DNA from: an uncultured Lachnospiraceae bacterium | GTDB lineage: Bacteria; Bacillota_A; Clostridia; Lachnospirales; Lachnospiraceae | Assembly (NCBI GenBank): GCA_947177885.1 | Contig: CAMWWF010000011.1 | Location: 1-20,296, forward strand | Length of the DNA stretch: 20,296 bases | Direction of reading: 5' to 3' | In this document: piece after piece, positions 7,358-13,580 of the stretch | How positions within the stretch are numbered: position 1 is the first letter of the stretch | Layout of the letters: each line of letters starts with the position of its first letter | Notes under the pieces: generated by a model | Told to the model about the DNA's origin: nothing | The model's input: only the letters and a program-made list of their open reading frames with translations | Database searches by the model: none | Translations under genes and position numbers: made by a program

Positions 7358-7981
7358 TCATATCCTCTTCACTCTGCCGTCCGCCACTCTGATCCGGCCG
7401 TTAGCAATATCGTCAATGGCTGCCGGCAGGAGAATCCACTCCGCCTGCTCCATAACACGCCGCTGTAAGGTTTCCGGTGTATCATCCTCTTCCACTGCCA
7501 CCGCCTTCTGTGCAATGATGGGACCCTCGTCCATTCCCTCATTGACGAAATGCACGGTGGCTCCCGTCACCTTTACTCCTCGTTCCAGAACCTTCTCGTG
7601 TACTTTCAGACCATAATATCCCACTCCGCAGAAGGACGGGATAAGAGAGGGATGGATATTTACGATCCGGTCAGAGAATTTTTCCACCATCTCCTCCGGG
7701 ATCTTTACCAGAAAACCCGCGAGCACAATAAGGTCGGGATTCAACTCACACATTTTCTCCGTGAAAGCATGCTCAAATTTCTCCCTGTCCTCATAGCTTT
7801 TGGGACTCATCAGTATGCCCGGAATCCCATGTTCCTCCGCGCGGTCCAGCGCTTTCGCCCCGGCATTGTTGCTGATGACGGCAATGATCTCCGTATGGGT
7901 GATCCCGCCGCTGTCAATGGCGTCCAGGATCGCCTGTAAATTGGTGCCTCCGCCGGATACACAGACTACCGTTCTCAACAT
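7358..7981 (-). CDS. purN: Phosphoribosylglycinamide formyltransferase (GAR transformylase)
   Basis: The 207-residue enzyme transfers a formyl group from 10-formyl-tetrahydrofolate to GAR, step three of purine synthesis. The phosphate-binding loop SGGGTNLQA is at 9-17. The catalytic triad of the family appears as N108 and H110 (VNIHPSL) and D151 (MDEGPII). I chose the ATG at 7981, with AAGGGTG about eight bases upstream, because the family begins at this point. A longer frame from 8011 would add ten unconserved residues inside purM. The start overlaps the purM stop by seven bases (ATGTTGA), which indicates translational coupling. Confidence 0.96.
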   Translation of the reverse strand: MLRTVVCVSGGGTNLQAILDAIDSGGITHTEIIAVISNNAGAKALDRAEEHGIPGILMSPKSYEDREKFEHAFTEKMCELNPDLIVLAGFLVKIPEEMVEKFSDRIVNIHPSLIPSFCGVGYYGLKVHEKVLERGVKVTGATVHFVNEGMDEGPIIAQKAVAVEEDDTPETLQRRVMEQAEWILLPAAIDDIANGRIRVADGRVKRI

Positions 7982-9000
7982 AAGATCACACCCTTTTCTC
8001 CCGCTTCGCACCTGCCTACAATATAGGCCGTCTCACCTGCCTTACGGACGGCGTCCACCGTCCTCTGCGCGTCGGCCGCATCCACCGCAAGTACCATTCC
8101 AAGGCCCATGTTATATGTATTATACATCATTTGCTCCGCTATATTGCCGGTTTTCTGAAGCAGCTTAAAGATGGCGGGAACCTCATAACTGTCTTTCTCC
8201 ACCTTCGCCACAATGCCGTCCGGAAGCATTCTGGGGATATTCTCATAGAAACCGCCGCCGGTAATGTGGCTGCAGCCCTTCACCGTAACACCTGCCTCCT
8301 TCACAGCTTTCAGTGCCTTCACATAAATTCTGGTGGGAGTCAGAAGTGTCTCTCCCAAAGTAGCTCCCAGTTCATCATAATAGGTATTCAGACTCTCCTC
8401 CGTCATCTCGAACACCTTGCGGACAAGAGAAAATCCATTGGAATGCACACCTGAGGACGCTATGCCGACAAGAACGTCCCCGGCTTTGATATCGGCACCG
8501 GTGATCAGATCCTTTTCATCCACCACTCCTACCGTGAAACCTGCCAGATCATATTCTTCCTCCGGCATCAGCCCGGGATGCTCCGCGGTCTCCCCGCCTA
8601 CCAGCGCCGCCCCTGCCTGTCTGCATCCCTCTGCCACGCCCTTCACAATGGCCGCGATCTTCTCGGGATAGTTCTTGCCGCAGGCGATATAATCCAGGAA
8701 GAACAGAGGCTCACCGCCCGCGCAGACCACATCGTTCACGCACATTGCCACACAGTCTATTCCTACCGTATCATGCCTATCCATCAGAAAAGCCAGCTTG
8801 ATCTTTGTGCCCACGCCATCCGTGCCGGACAACAGTACCGGTTTCTCCATCCCCTTGACCGCCTCCATGGAAAAAGCTCCGGAAAAGCCGCCCAGACCAC
8901 CGATCACTTCGGGACGCATGGTTCCCTTCACATACTCCTTCATCAGTTCCACTGACCTGTATCCCGCTTCGATATCTACTCCTGCTTTCTTGTAATCCAT
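7975..9000 (-). CDS. purM: Phosphoribosylformylglycinamidine cyclo-ligase (AIR synthetase)
   Basis: The 341-residue enzyme converts FGAM to AIR with ATP, step five of purine synthesis. Diagnostic motifs are the N-terminal [12 protein letters not shown], the [10 protein letters not shown] loop, the [18 protein letters not shown] segment, and [16 protein letters not shown]. The start at 9000 is fixed by AGGAG six bases upstream and by the family's N-terminus. A longer frame to 9117 would add 39 unrelated residues overlapping the purE-purM spacer. The stop overlaps the purN start, and purE lies 127 bases upstream. Confidence 0.97.
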   Translation of the reverse strand: MDYKKAGVDIEAGYRSVELMKEYVKGTMRPEVIGGLGGFSGAFSMEAVKGMEKPVLLSGTDGVGTKIKLAFLMDRHDTVGIDCVAMCVNDVVCAGGEPLFFLDYIACGKNYPEKIAAIVKGVAEGCRQAGAALVGGETAEHPGLMPEEEYDLAGFTVGVVDEKDLITGADIKAGDVLVGIASSGVHSNGFSLVRKVFEMTEESLNTYYDELGATLGETLLTPTRIYVKALKAVKEAGVTVKGCSHITGGGFYENIPRMLPDGIVAKVEKDSYEVPAIFKLLQKTGNIAEQMMYNTYNMGLGMVLAVDAADAQRTVDAVRKAGETAYIVGRCEAGEKGVILC

Positions 9001-9127
9001 TGTTCTCCTCATTTCTGTGTCTGTTCTGATATATCTTATCCTTCCGATCCGCACATTCAAAATAAGCCTGCCACACGGCGCTGCTTCCACGGCTGATCTC
9101 ATACCCGGCCGCTTCACGGCGGAAACG

Positions 9128-9646
9128 CTATTTTTTCATGTTTTCCAGATATGTTTTATATCCCTGCTCCTGCAGTTTTGCGTCCTTTGCCACCACCTGG
9201 CTCTTCAGCTTCGCACTGTATTCCTTCAGCCTCTCCAGCAGCGCGCCGTCTGACGTCGCCAGAATCTTAGCCGCCAGAAGGCCCGCATTGGCGCCTCCGT
9301 TGATGGCCACGGTAGCCACCGGAATACCGGAGGGCATCTGCACAATGGAATACAGGGAATCCCGTCCTCCCAGGGAAGTGGTATGCATGGGAATGCCGAT
9401 GACCGGCATGGGAAAGATCGCCGCACACATGCCCGGCAGATGCGCCGCCATGCCCGCTCCGGCGATGATCACCTTAAATCCCTTCTCCTCCGCACTCTTT
9501 GCGTATTCAAAAAACACATCCGGCTCTCTGTGGGCGCTGATAATGGTCATCTCATAGGAGACACCGAGCTCCTCCAGAATATCCGCCGCCTTTGCCATGA
9601 TGGGCATATCGGAATCGCTGCCCATTACTATACCTACACTAGCCAT
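9128..9646 (-). CDS. purE: 5-(carboxyamino)imidazole ribonucleotide mutase, catalytic subunit
   Basis: The 172-residue enzyme forms CAIR in step six of IMP synthesis. It carries MGSDSD at 8-13, the SAHREPD active-site loop (catalytic His at 39), and [14 protein letters not shown], which together define PurE. No purK is adjacent. The class I/class II distinction (N5-CAIR mutase or direct carboxylation of AIR) cannot be settled from this window. AGGAGGG precedes the ATG and lies inside a 12-nt tandem repeat. It is the first gene of the pur cluster, with a promoter candidate at 9809-9837. Confidence 0.96.
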   Translation of the reverse strand: MASVGIVMGSDSDMPIMAKAADILEELGVSYEMTIISAHREPDVFFEYAKSAEEKGFKVIIAGAGMAAHLPGMCAAIFPMPVIGIPMHTTSLGGRDSLYSIVQMPSGIPVATVAINGGANAGLLAAKILATSDGALLERLKEYSAKLKSQVVAKDAKLQEQGYKTYLENMKK

Positions 9647-9651
9647 GATAC

Positions 9652-9686
9652 CCTCCTGTTCCTATTTCTGTCCTTATTTCTGTTCC
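9652..9686 (-). repeat. 12-nt tandem repeat containing the purE ribosome binding site
   Basis: On the minus strand the bases read as successive 12-nt units, GGAACAGAAATA, AGGACAGAAATA, then GGAACAGGAGG. The purE Shine-Dalgarno AGGAGG is the tail of the third unit. Changes in copy number would move the leader structure relative to the start codon but would not alter the coding sequence. Confidence 0.7.
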
Positions 9687-9690
9687 GCAT

Positions 9691-9718
9691 CTCCCGGCCG
9701 GGAGCTCCGCCGGCGGAG
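9691..9718. repeat. Two abutting perfect 14-bp palindromes in the purE leader
   Basis: CTCCCGGCCGGGAG (9691-9704) is followed without a gap by CTCCGCCGGCGGAG (9705-9718). Each is a perfect loop-less palindrome. They lie 45-72 bases upstream of the purE ATG, within the predicted leader. As RNA they could form two short GC hairpins or pair with each other; as DNA they could bind two dimers side by side. Confidence 0.85.
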
Positions 9719-9805
9719 TCATTTCCCACCGCGCCTGCGCCGGTACACGCTCCCTGCCACATCACACTGCCCGGCAGATGCCGCCATTTAAAAATTTCAC
9801 TACTC

Positions 9806-9837
9806 TTTAGTTTACTAAAATTACCCGATGTATGCAA
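9806..9837 (-). promoter_or_regulatory. Candidate purE promoter with overlapping palindromic operator
   Basis: On the minus strand TTGCAT (9837-9832) and TAAACT (9814-9809) are 17 bases apart. Each matches consensus only partly (three and four of six). The -10 lies inside a perfect palindrome TTTAGT-TT-ACTAAA (9806-9819), a form typical of small dimeric repressor sites. The position, about 160 bases before purE, suits control of the pur cluster. The regulator is unknown. Confidence 0.35.
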
Positions 9838-9861
9838 CTGTTTATTTCATTGTTACTGCGG

Positions 9862-9882
9862 AATGTGTCCCCAGGACACATT
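9862..9882. repeat. Perfect 9-bp inverted repeat with 3-nt loop
   Basis: AATGTGTCC (9862-9870), loop CCA, GGACACATT (9874-9882). No U tract follows on either strand, so it is not a normal intrinsic terminator. It lies about 60-80 bases upstream of the predicted purE transcription start and could be an operator, a factor-dependent terminator hairpin for the aminopeptidase transcript, or one copy of a dispersed repeat. Confidence 0.7.
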
Positions 9883-10027
9883 GCAATTATTGACTTCGCG
9901 GGAGGGGATGCCCGATCTGTTACCGAAAGCCGTCTCCGCGCCCGTATTTGTCCAAAACAGCGGAAAACAGTTGCGCTTCACCACCGGGGAACGCCGCAAA
10001 CGAATCGGGGCTTGATCTGACCGTGAT

Positions 10028-12097
10028 CTACCGGAACGCCTCGTTCAGTACCTCGCAGCCCGGAAGCACAAACCTGCCTGCCCGGATAATGGGGATCCTG
10101 GTCCCGTCCGCCCTCACGGCCGTCAGCTCCTCCAGCTCGTCATAGGGTATGGTAATGTCCGTATGACAGTTGAAATAAGCCTCCAACGGCTTTTCATCTC
10201 TCAGCAGAGATACTTCGTTGTCCCTTGCCACGATCTCTTTTCCGTCAGGGTTGCACACCGTGATCCCTTCCGCATGAGAATAACAGGTATCTCCCACCGC
10301 AAAGTGAGGTCCCATTTTCTCCGCAATGAGAATGGGAAGCTTATCCTCCACCCCCAGCCGTCTTGCCGCCACATATGCCGTGGTGTTGGTTCCGATGGCA
10401 AACTCGCCCATGGGAAGGGTGGGATGGCGGAACAGGATATTCTCGCTGACAAACGCCCGGTTCTCCTCCTCCGTGTCAAAATTATCACAAGTATAATCCC
10501 GGATCATTCCGTCCTCAAAGGTGAGGGCAAGATTGCGGAACTCCAATCCTCTCAGATAGACGCGACTGACGTGCAACACTCCCTCCGTCCCTTTCAGTAC
10601 GGGCGAGGTGAACACCTCCCCCACGGGAATATTTACATCCGCCACGCAATTCTCAAATATGGTCTCCCTGTCAGGATCTTTCAGCTTATACAGATTTACC
10701 CTCAGATCCGTGCGGTTCCCGTTTCCTCCCCTGATCTCACAATGATCCGCCGTGTCCAGCGCATCGATCAGCTTCTGCTGCACCTCCCGGTAAACCATGT
10801 AATCCAGGGTGTTCATGCGAATGGTCTCCTCGAACAGTTCCCGGAAGACAGGACCGATCTCCGGAACCGGGAAGGCGATGATGGTAAAGCTGCGCTCCTC
10901 CTCCGGAATATACTGTCTCTGGATCTCCCCCGCCCGGGTGCGGTACTCCACCCAAAGTCTGTTCTGCTCCCCGCTCAGCTTTAATGCTTCCTTCTTTGCC
11001 ACAGGGTCAAAGGATTTCTCCCCAAAAATCTCCACCACCGCAGGGCCCGCGTAGCTGCCCGCCTGCTCCTTATACTTTTCAAAAGCCGTGCGGGTTACCT
11101 CCAGCCTGCGGTTCACATAGTTTTTATCCAGGAACAGCGCCCTGTCATCCTTGTGGTCATATTCATACTGCCTGCCGGGCGCCGCTCCGTAGAATCCGCT
11201 GTGACTCAGGGAAGGATTATCCAGCACACTGGCCGCATTGCGGAAAATAACAGGCTTAAGACCCATCTTCTCAAAGTTCTCCATGGCCCGTTTCATCATC
11301 CGCTCAAAGCCGATCTGGTAATACAGAGCCACTGTCTTCTTTTTGGAGAGATCCTTGCCCGTCACCTCGAATCCGATGCGATATCCCTCCGTGTAAGTAT
11401 CCGCCATGGCGGCAATGGTCTCTTCAGGCAGACTGTTTAAAAATTCCGCCATCTCCAGCACACTCTCACTGACATACTCGCCGTATGCATAAAGATACCG
11501 TAGATCGGTGAGATCGCTGTTACGGATGATATCCGCCGCAAAACAACCCTCCGGACACACCTGCTCCCGGACTCTTCTCTCCGCTGCCACGTCGGCGTAA
11601 TCGCTGACAAACCAGTAAAGAATATTCCGGATATCCTCACGGCCGGGAAGCCTCCCGCTCTCCTGCCACTCATAGACCACCGCCGTATATACCTCCGTAA
11701 AAAGCTCCATGCGGATCACCAGTTCTTCCTGCTTTCCCTCATAGCAGAAGCCGATCATACTGCGAAGCTCCGCATACAGAAAGGCAAGCATTGCGCCCAG
11801 TTCCTCCCCCAGCTGCGATACCGCGTAGGCGGGATTGGCATAGCTGCACCCGTAGTGCTCCGGAAGGATATCCTCATACAATTCCTGATTCCTTATTTTC
11901 AGCTGCTCCGGTGAGGCGCCGGAAATTCCGCCCTCTCTCTCCAGAAAGTTCTTATTCTCATCGATCAGCAGCAGAAACTTTACCACCGCCGCAAAATATG
12001 TTTCCAGGGCCGGAAGCCCGAAATGCTCTCCGGGTATCGCCCTGATCCTGTCAATTGCCAATTCATATCTTTCCATATACACATCTGTCTCACACAT
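10028..12097 (-). CDS. M29-type metallo-aminopeptidase with long N-terminal extension
   Basis: The 689-residue product has a C-terminal half matching the thermophilic aminopeptidase (M29, AmpS/AmpT) family, which removes N-terminal residues from peptides with a two-metal site. All five expected metal ligands can be placed: E494 in PVGEVFTSP, E565 in MGEFAIG, H598 in GPHFAVGD, and H645 and D647 in NCHTD. Spacings are close to those known for the family. The family is normally about 410 residues. The first 300 or so residues here are a helical extension without a motif I recognise. The ATG at 12097 shares its A with the TAA of the upstream gene (TAATG), which implies translational coupling. GGGAG lies about ten bases upstream. 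A later ATG at 12076 has a weaker site. Confidence 0.85.
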   Translation of the reverse strand: MCETDVYMERYELAIDRIRAIPGEHFGLPALETYFAAVVKFLLLIDENKNFLEREGGISGASPEQLKIRNQELYEDILPEHYGCSYANPAYAVSQLGEELGAMLAFLYAELRSMIGFCYEGKQEELVIRMELFTEVYTAVVYEWQESGRLPGREDIRNILYWFVSDYADVAAERRVREQVCPEGCFAADIIRNSDLTDLRYLYAYGEYVSESVLEMAEFLNSLPEETIAAMADTYTEGYRIGFEVTGKDLSKKKTVALYYQIGFERMMKRAMENFEKMGLKPVIFRNAASVLDNPSLSHSGFYGAAPGRQYEYDHKDDRALFLDKNYVNRRLEVTRTAFEKYKEQAGSYAGPAVVEIFGEKSFDPVAKKEALKLSGEQNRLWVEYRTRAGEIQRQYIPEEERSFTIIAFPVPEIGPVFRELFEETIRMNTLDYMVYREVQQKLIDALDTADHCEIRGGNGNRTDLRVNLYKLKDPDRETIFENCVADVNIPVGEVFTSPVLKGTEGVLHVSRVYLRGLEFRNLALTFEDGMIRDYTCDNFDTEEENRAFVSENILFRHPTLPMGEFAIGTNTTAYVAARRLGVEDKLPILIAEKMGPHFAVGDTCYSHAEGITVCNPDGKEIVARDNEVSLLRDEKPLEAYFNCHTDITIPYDELEELTAVRADGTRIPIIRAGRFVLPGCEVLNEAFR

Positions 12098-12411
12098 TAC
12101 ATATTCGCTCCCACATATAAAATCAGGCTGATCCCGCCCAATGCCGCCAGATTCAGTAACGTCCCCAGAACAGGGAATAACCGGTAATAGTTCTTATTCT
12201 GAAAGGTCACAATACCCAATCCCAGACCGACCACAGAAAAGACAGTGGCAAGAAGACCCGTAAAGCCAAATCCCACCGCCGCCTCGCCTGCGCTCCTGTA
12301 AGTCATAAACAGCACGATCCCCAGAGAAGCCAGGCTGATAATTCCCAGTATCGTCGCCATTATAGCTCGATTCGAATGCTTTTTATTGGTGAAAATATAA
12401 TTCTTTTTCAT
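12097..12411 (-). CDS. Small three-helix membrane protein (DUF6142-like)
   Basis: The 104-residue protein has a basic N-terminus (MKKNYIFTNKKHSNR) and three hydrophobic helices at about 17-37, 48-70 and 79-101. It resembles small membrane proteins annotated as DUF6142 in Lachnospiraceae; I recall this from memory and am only fairly sure. No function is known. There is no clear Shine-Dalgarno: the ATG directly follows a terminator-like hairpin and its U-rich tail (12412-12466), which could hide or limit expression. Its stop overlaps the start of the aminopeptidase gene by one base, so the two are probably co-translated. Confidence 0.75.
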   Translation of the reverse strand: MKKNYIFTNKKHSNRAIMATILGIISLASLGIVLFMTYRSAGEAAVGFGFTGLLATVFSVVGLGLGIVTFQNKNYYRLFPVLGTLLNLAALGGISLILYVGANM

Positions 12412-12466
12412 AAAATTCTAAAAGGCATTCCCCCTCGGAAGTCTGTAACTCCCCTCAGGAAATGCC
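12412..12466 (-). terminator. Hairpin with U-rich tail between two small membrane protein genes
   Basis: On the minus strand GGCATTTCC (12466-12458) pairs with GGGAATGCC (12432-12424) through nine base pairs, one a G-U, and a smaller inner stem (GGAGT with ACTTCC) may stack inside. TTTTAGAATTTT follows directly and abuts the ATG at 12411. It looks like an intrinsic terminator or attenuator 18 bases after the stop of the 50-residue gene. Confidence 0.6.
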
Positions 12467-12483
12467 CGGCTTAACTCCTCATA

Positions 12484-12636
12484 TTAAAATAAAATCTTGG
12501 ACTTCCCGGCAATCAGCTTGGCCCCGGCAACGATCATCAGAATGCCGGATACAATTCCCACGATCAGAGTAATGACTCCCAGCGCAATATTGGTCGCCCC
12601 CGCACCCTTCATGATCTTATAAATCTTTTCTTCCAT
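12484..12636 (-). CDS. Small hydrophobic membrane peptide (50 residues)
   Basis: The product starts MEEKIYKIMKGAGATNIALG and is hydrophobic from about residue 14 to 44, enough for one long helix or a tight helical hairpin, with a basic C-terminus (KSKILF). I chose the ATG at 12636 because AAGGGAG lies about seven bases upstream. A longer frame to 12714 would add 26 polar residues and overlap the end of pyrE. It lies 49 bases after pyrE and ahead of the terminator-like hairpin, so it probably shares the pyrE message. No function is known. Confidence 0.7.
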   Translation of the reverse strand: MEEKIYKIMKGAGATNIALGVITLIVGIVSGILMIVAGAKLIAGKSKILF

Positions 12637-12685
12637 TGTTCTGCTCCCTTCACGCTTTTCTCCTGTCAACAGGATATCTCTTTCA

Positions 12686-13360
12686 TCATGCTCCATATAT
12701 TTCGTAATATTCATCGATTGCCGCCTTTAATTTATCGTCAATGTATATCTGCCCTTTGTAAGGTCTGTTGTACAAGTGCCCGATAACCTCCTGCATGGTC
12801 ACAATGGCATGTGCTTCAAAACCGTATTTCTCCCTGATCTCAGCCAGTGCGCCCATCTTGCCGCCAAGGCCCTTTTCCATACGATTCAGGGACACCATCA
12901 ACCCTTTGATCTCCACATTCCCCTGGGCCCGGATGATGGGAAAGGTCTCTTCAATGGACTTACCGGAGGTGGTCACATCCTCAATGATCACTACCCTGTC
13001 GCCGTCCTTTATATTACTGCCAAGGAGAATGCCCACATCCCCATGGTCCTTGATCTCCTTGCGGTTGGAGCAATAGCGGATATCCCTGCCATACAGCTCA
13101 CTGTAGGCCATGGTGGCCGCTACGCTCAGAGGAATCCCCTTGTACGCGGGGCCGAACAGTACATCAAAGTCGTCTCCGAAAGCATCATGGATGGCCTGCG
13201 CATAATACTTGCCCAGCCTGCGAAGCTGCGCCCCGGTGACATAGGCTCCCGCATTCATATAGAAAGGGGACTTTCTTCCGCTCTTTAAGGTAAACTCGCC
13301 GAATTTCAGTACCTGACTGTCCACCATGAACTCGATAAATTCCTGCTTGTACTGCTCCAT
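12686..13360 (-). CDS. pyrE: Orotate phosphoribosyltransferase
   Basis: The 224-residue enzyme joins orotate to PRPP to make OMP in pyrimidine synthesis. The PRPP-binding motif VVIIEDVTTSGKS is at 123-135. The flexible-loop segment RKEIKDHGD (100-108) and FTLKSGRKSPFYMNAG near the N-terminus are typical. I chose the ATG at 13360, where clostridial homologues usually begin. However, AAAGG sits about 14 bases from it and only five bases from a TTG at 13369, so a TTG start adding three residues is a real alternative. A near-consensus promoter lies about 100 bases upstream. No other pyr genes are in the window. Confidence 0.95.
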   Translation of the reverse strand: MEQYKQEFIEFMVDSQVLKFGEFTLKSGRKSPFYMNAGAYVTGAQLRRLGKYYAQAIHDAFGDDFDVLFGPAYKGIPLSVAATMAYSELYGRDIRYCSNRKEIKDHGDVGILLGSNIKDGDRVVIIEDVTTSGKSIEETFPIIRAQGNVEIKGLMVSLNRMEKGLGGKMGALAEIREKYGFEAHAIVTMQEVIGHLYNRPYKGQIYIDDKLKAAIDEYYEIYGA

Positions 13361-13458
13361 TTTGCTCAACCATACCTTTCTGTAACCCACGAATCCTCAG
13401 CCGCCAAAATCGAAGGCTTCTGTCTGAATGATCTTTGGAAAATCTCAATATTTAATAC

Positions 13459-13487
13459 ATAATACCATAAAGTATTGCACTTTTCAA
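13459..13487 (-). promoter_or_regulatory. pyrE promoter
   Basis: TTGAAA (-35, bases 13487-13482) and TATTAT (-10, bases 13464-13459) are spaced by exactly 17 bases, each matching consensus at five of six positions. Transcription should begin near 13452, giving a leader of about 92 bases. I see no clear PyrR-binding loop or attenuator in the leader, only a possible weak stem around AGCC...GGCT (about 13397-13416). Confidence 0.75.
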
Positions 13488-13503
13488 TCTTTTCGGGAAG
13501 ATT
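13486..13503. promoter_or_regulatory. Inverted repeat at the pyrE -35, possible operator
   Basis: AATCTT (13486-13491) and AAGATT (13498-13503) form a perfect six-base inverted repeat with a six-base centre. The left arm overlaps the pyrE -35 hexamer by two bases, a common place for a repressor or activator site. An overlapping GGGAA/TTCCC pair (13495-13508) is an alternative fold. No binding protein can be named. Confidence 0.35.
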
Positions 13504-13580
13504 TTCCCCATAGGACCACGCCATTACCGTTTTCCATTGTGGGGCAACTCCCATGGTCAATTTATCCCATCCTTTCCCGC

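Larger units (their letters stand above)
9647..10027. other. Palindrome-rich intergenic region upstream of the pur cluster
   Basis: The 381 bases between the aminopeptidase stop and purE contain a 12-nt tandem repeat (9652-9686), two abutting 14-bp palindromes (9691-9718), an 11-base palindrome (CTGCCCGGCAG, 9767-9777), a promoter candidate overlapping an operator-like palindrome (9806-9837), and a 21-base near-palindrome (9862-9882). I found no sequence resembling the purine riboswitch core and no clear Bacillus-type PurR box. No intrinsic terminator for the aminopeptidase gene is visible. Confidence 0.6.

Noticed and set aside
9647..9860. A purine riboswitch or PurR box ahead of purE.
   Set aside because: I found no match to the conserved purine aptamer core or to a pair of PurR boxes; the visible palindromes are of other kinds.
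9920..10027. An open frame of 35 codons in frame after the aminopeptidase TAG, suggesting stop-codon readthrough.
   Set aside because: An open run of this length is not rare by chance at this base composition, and the protein already ends where the family normally ends.
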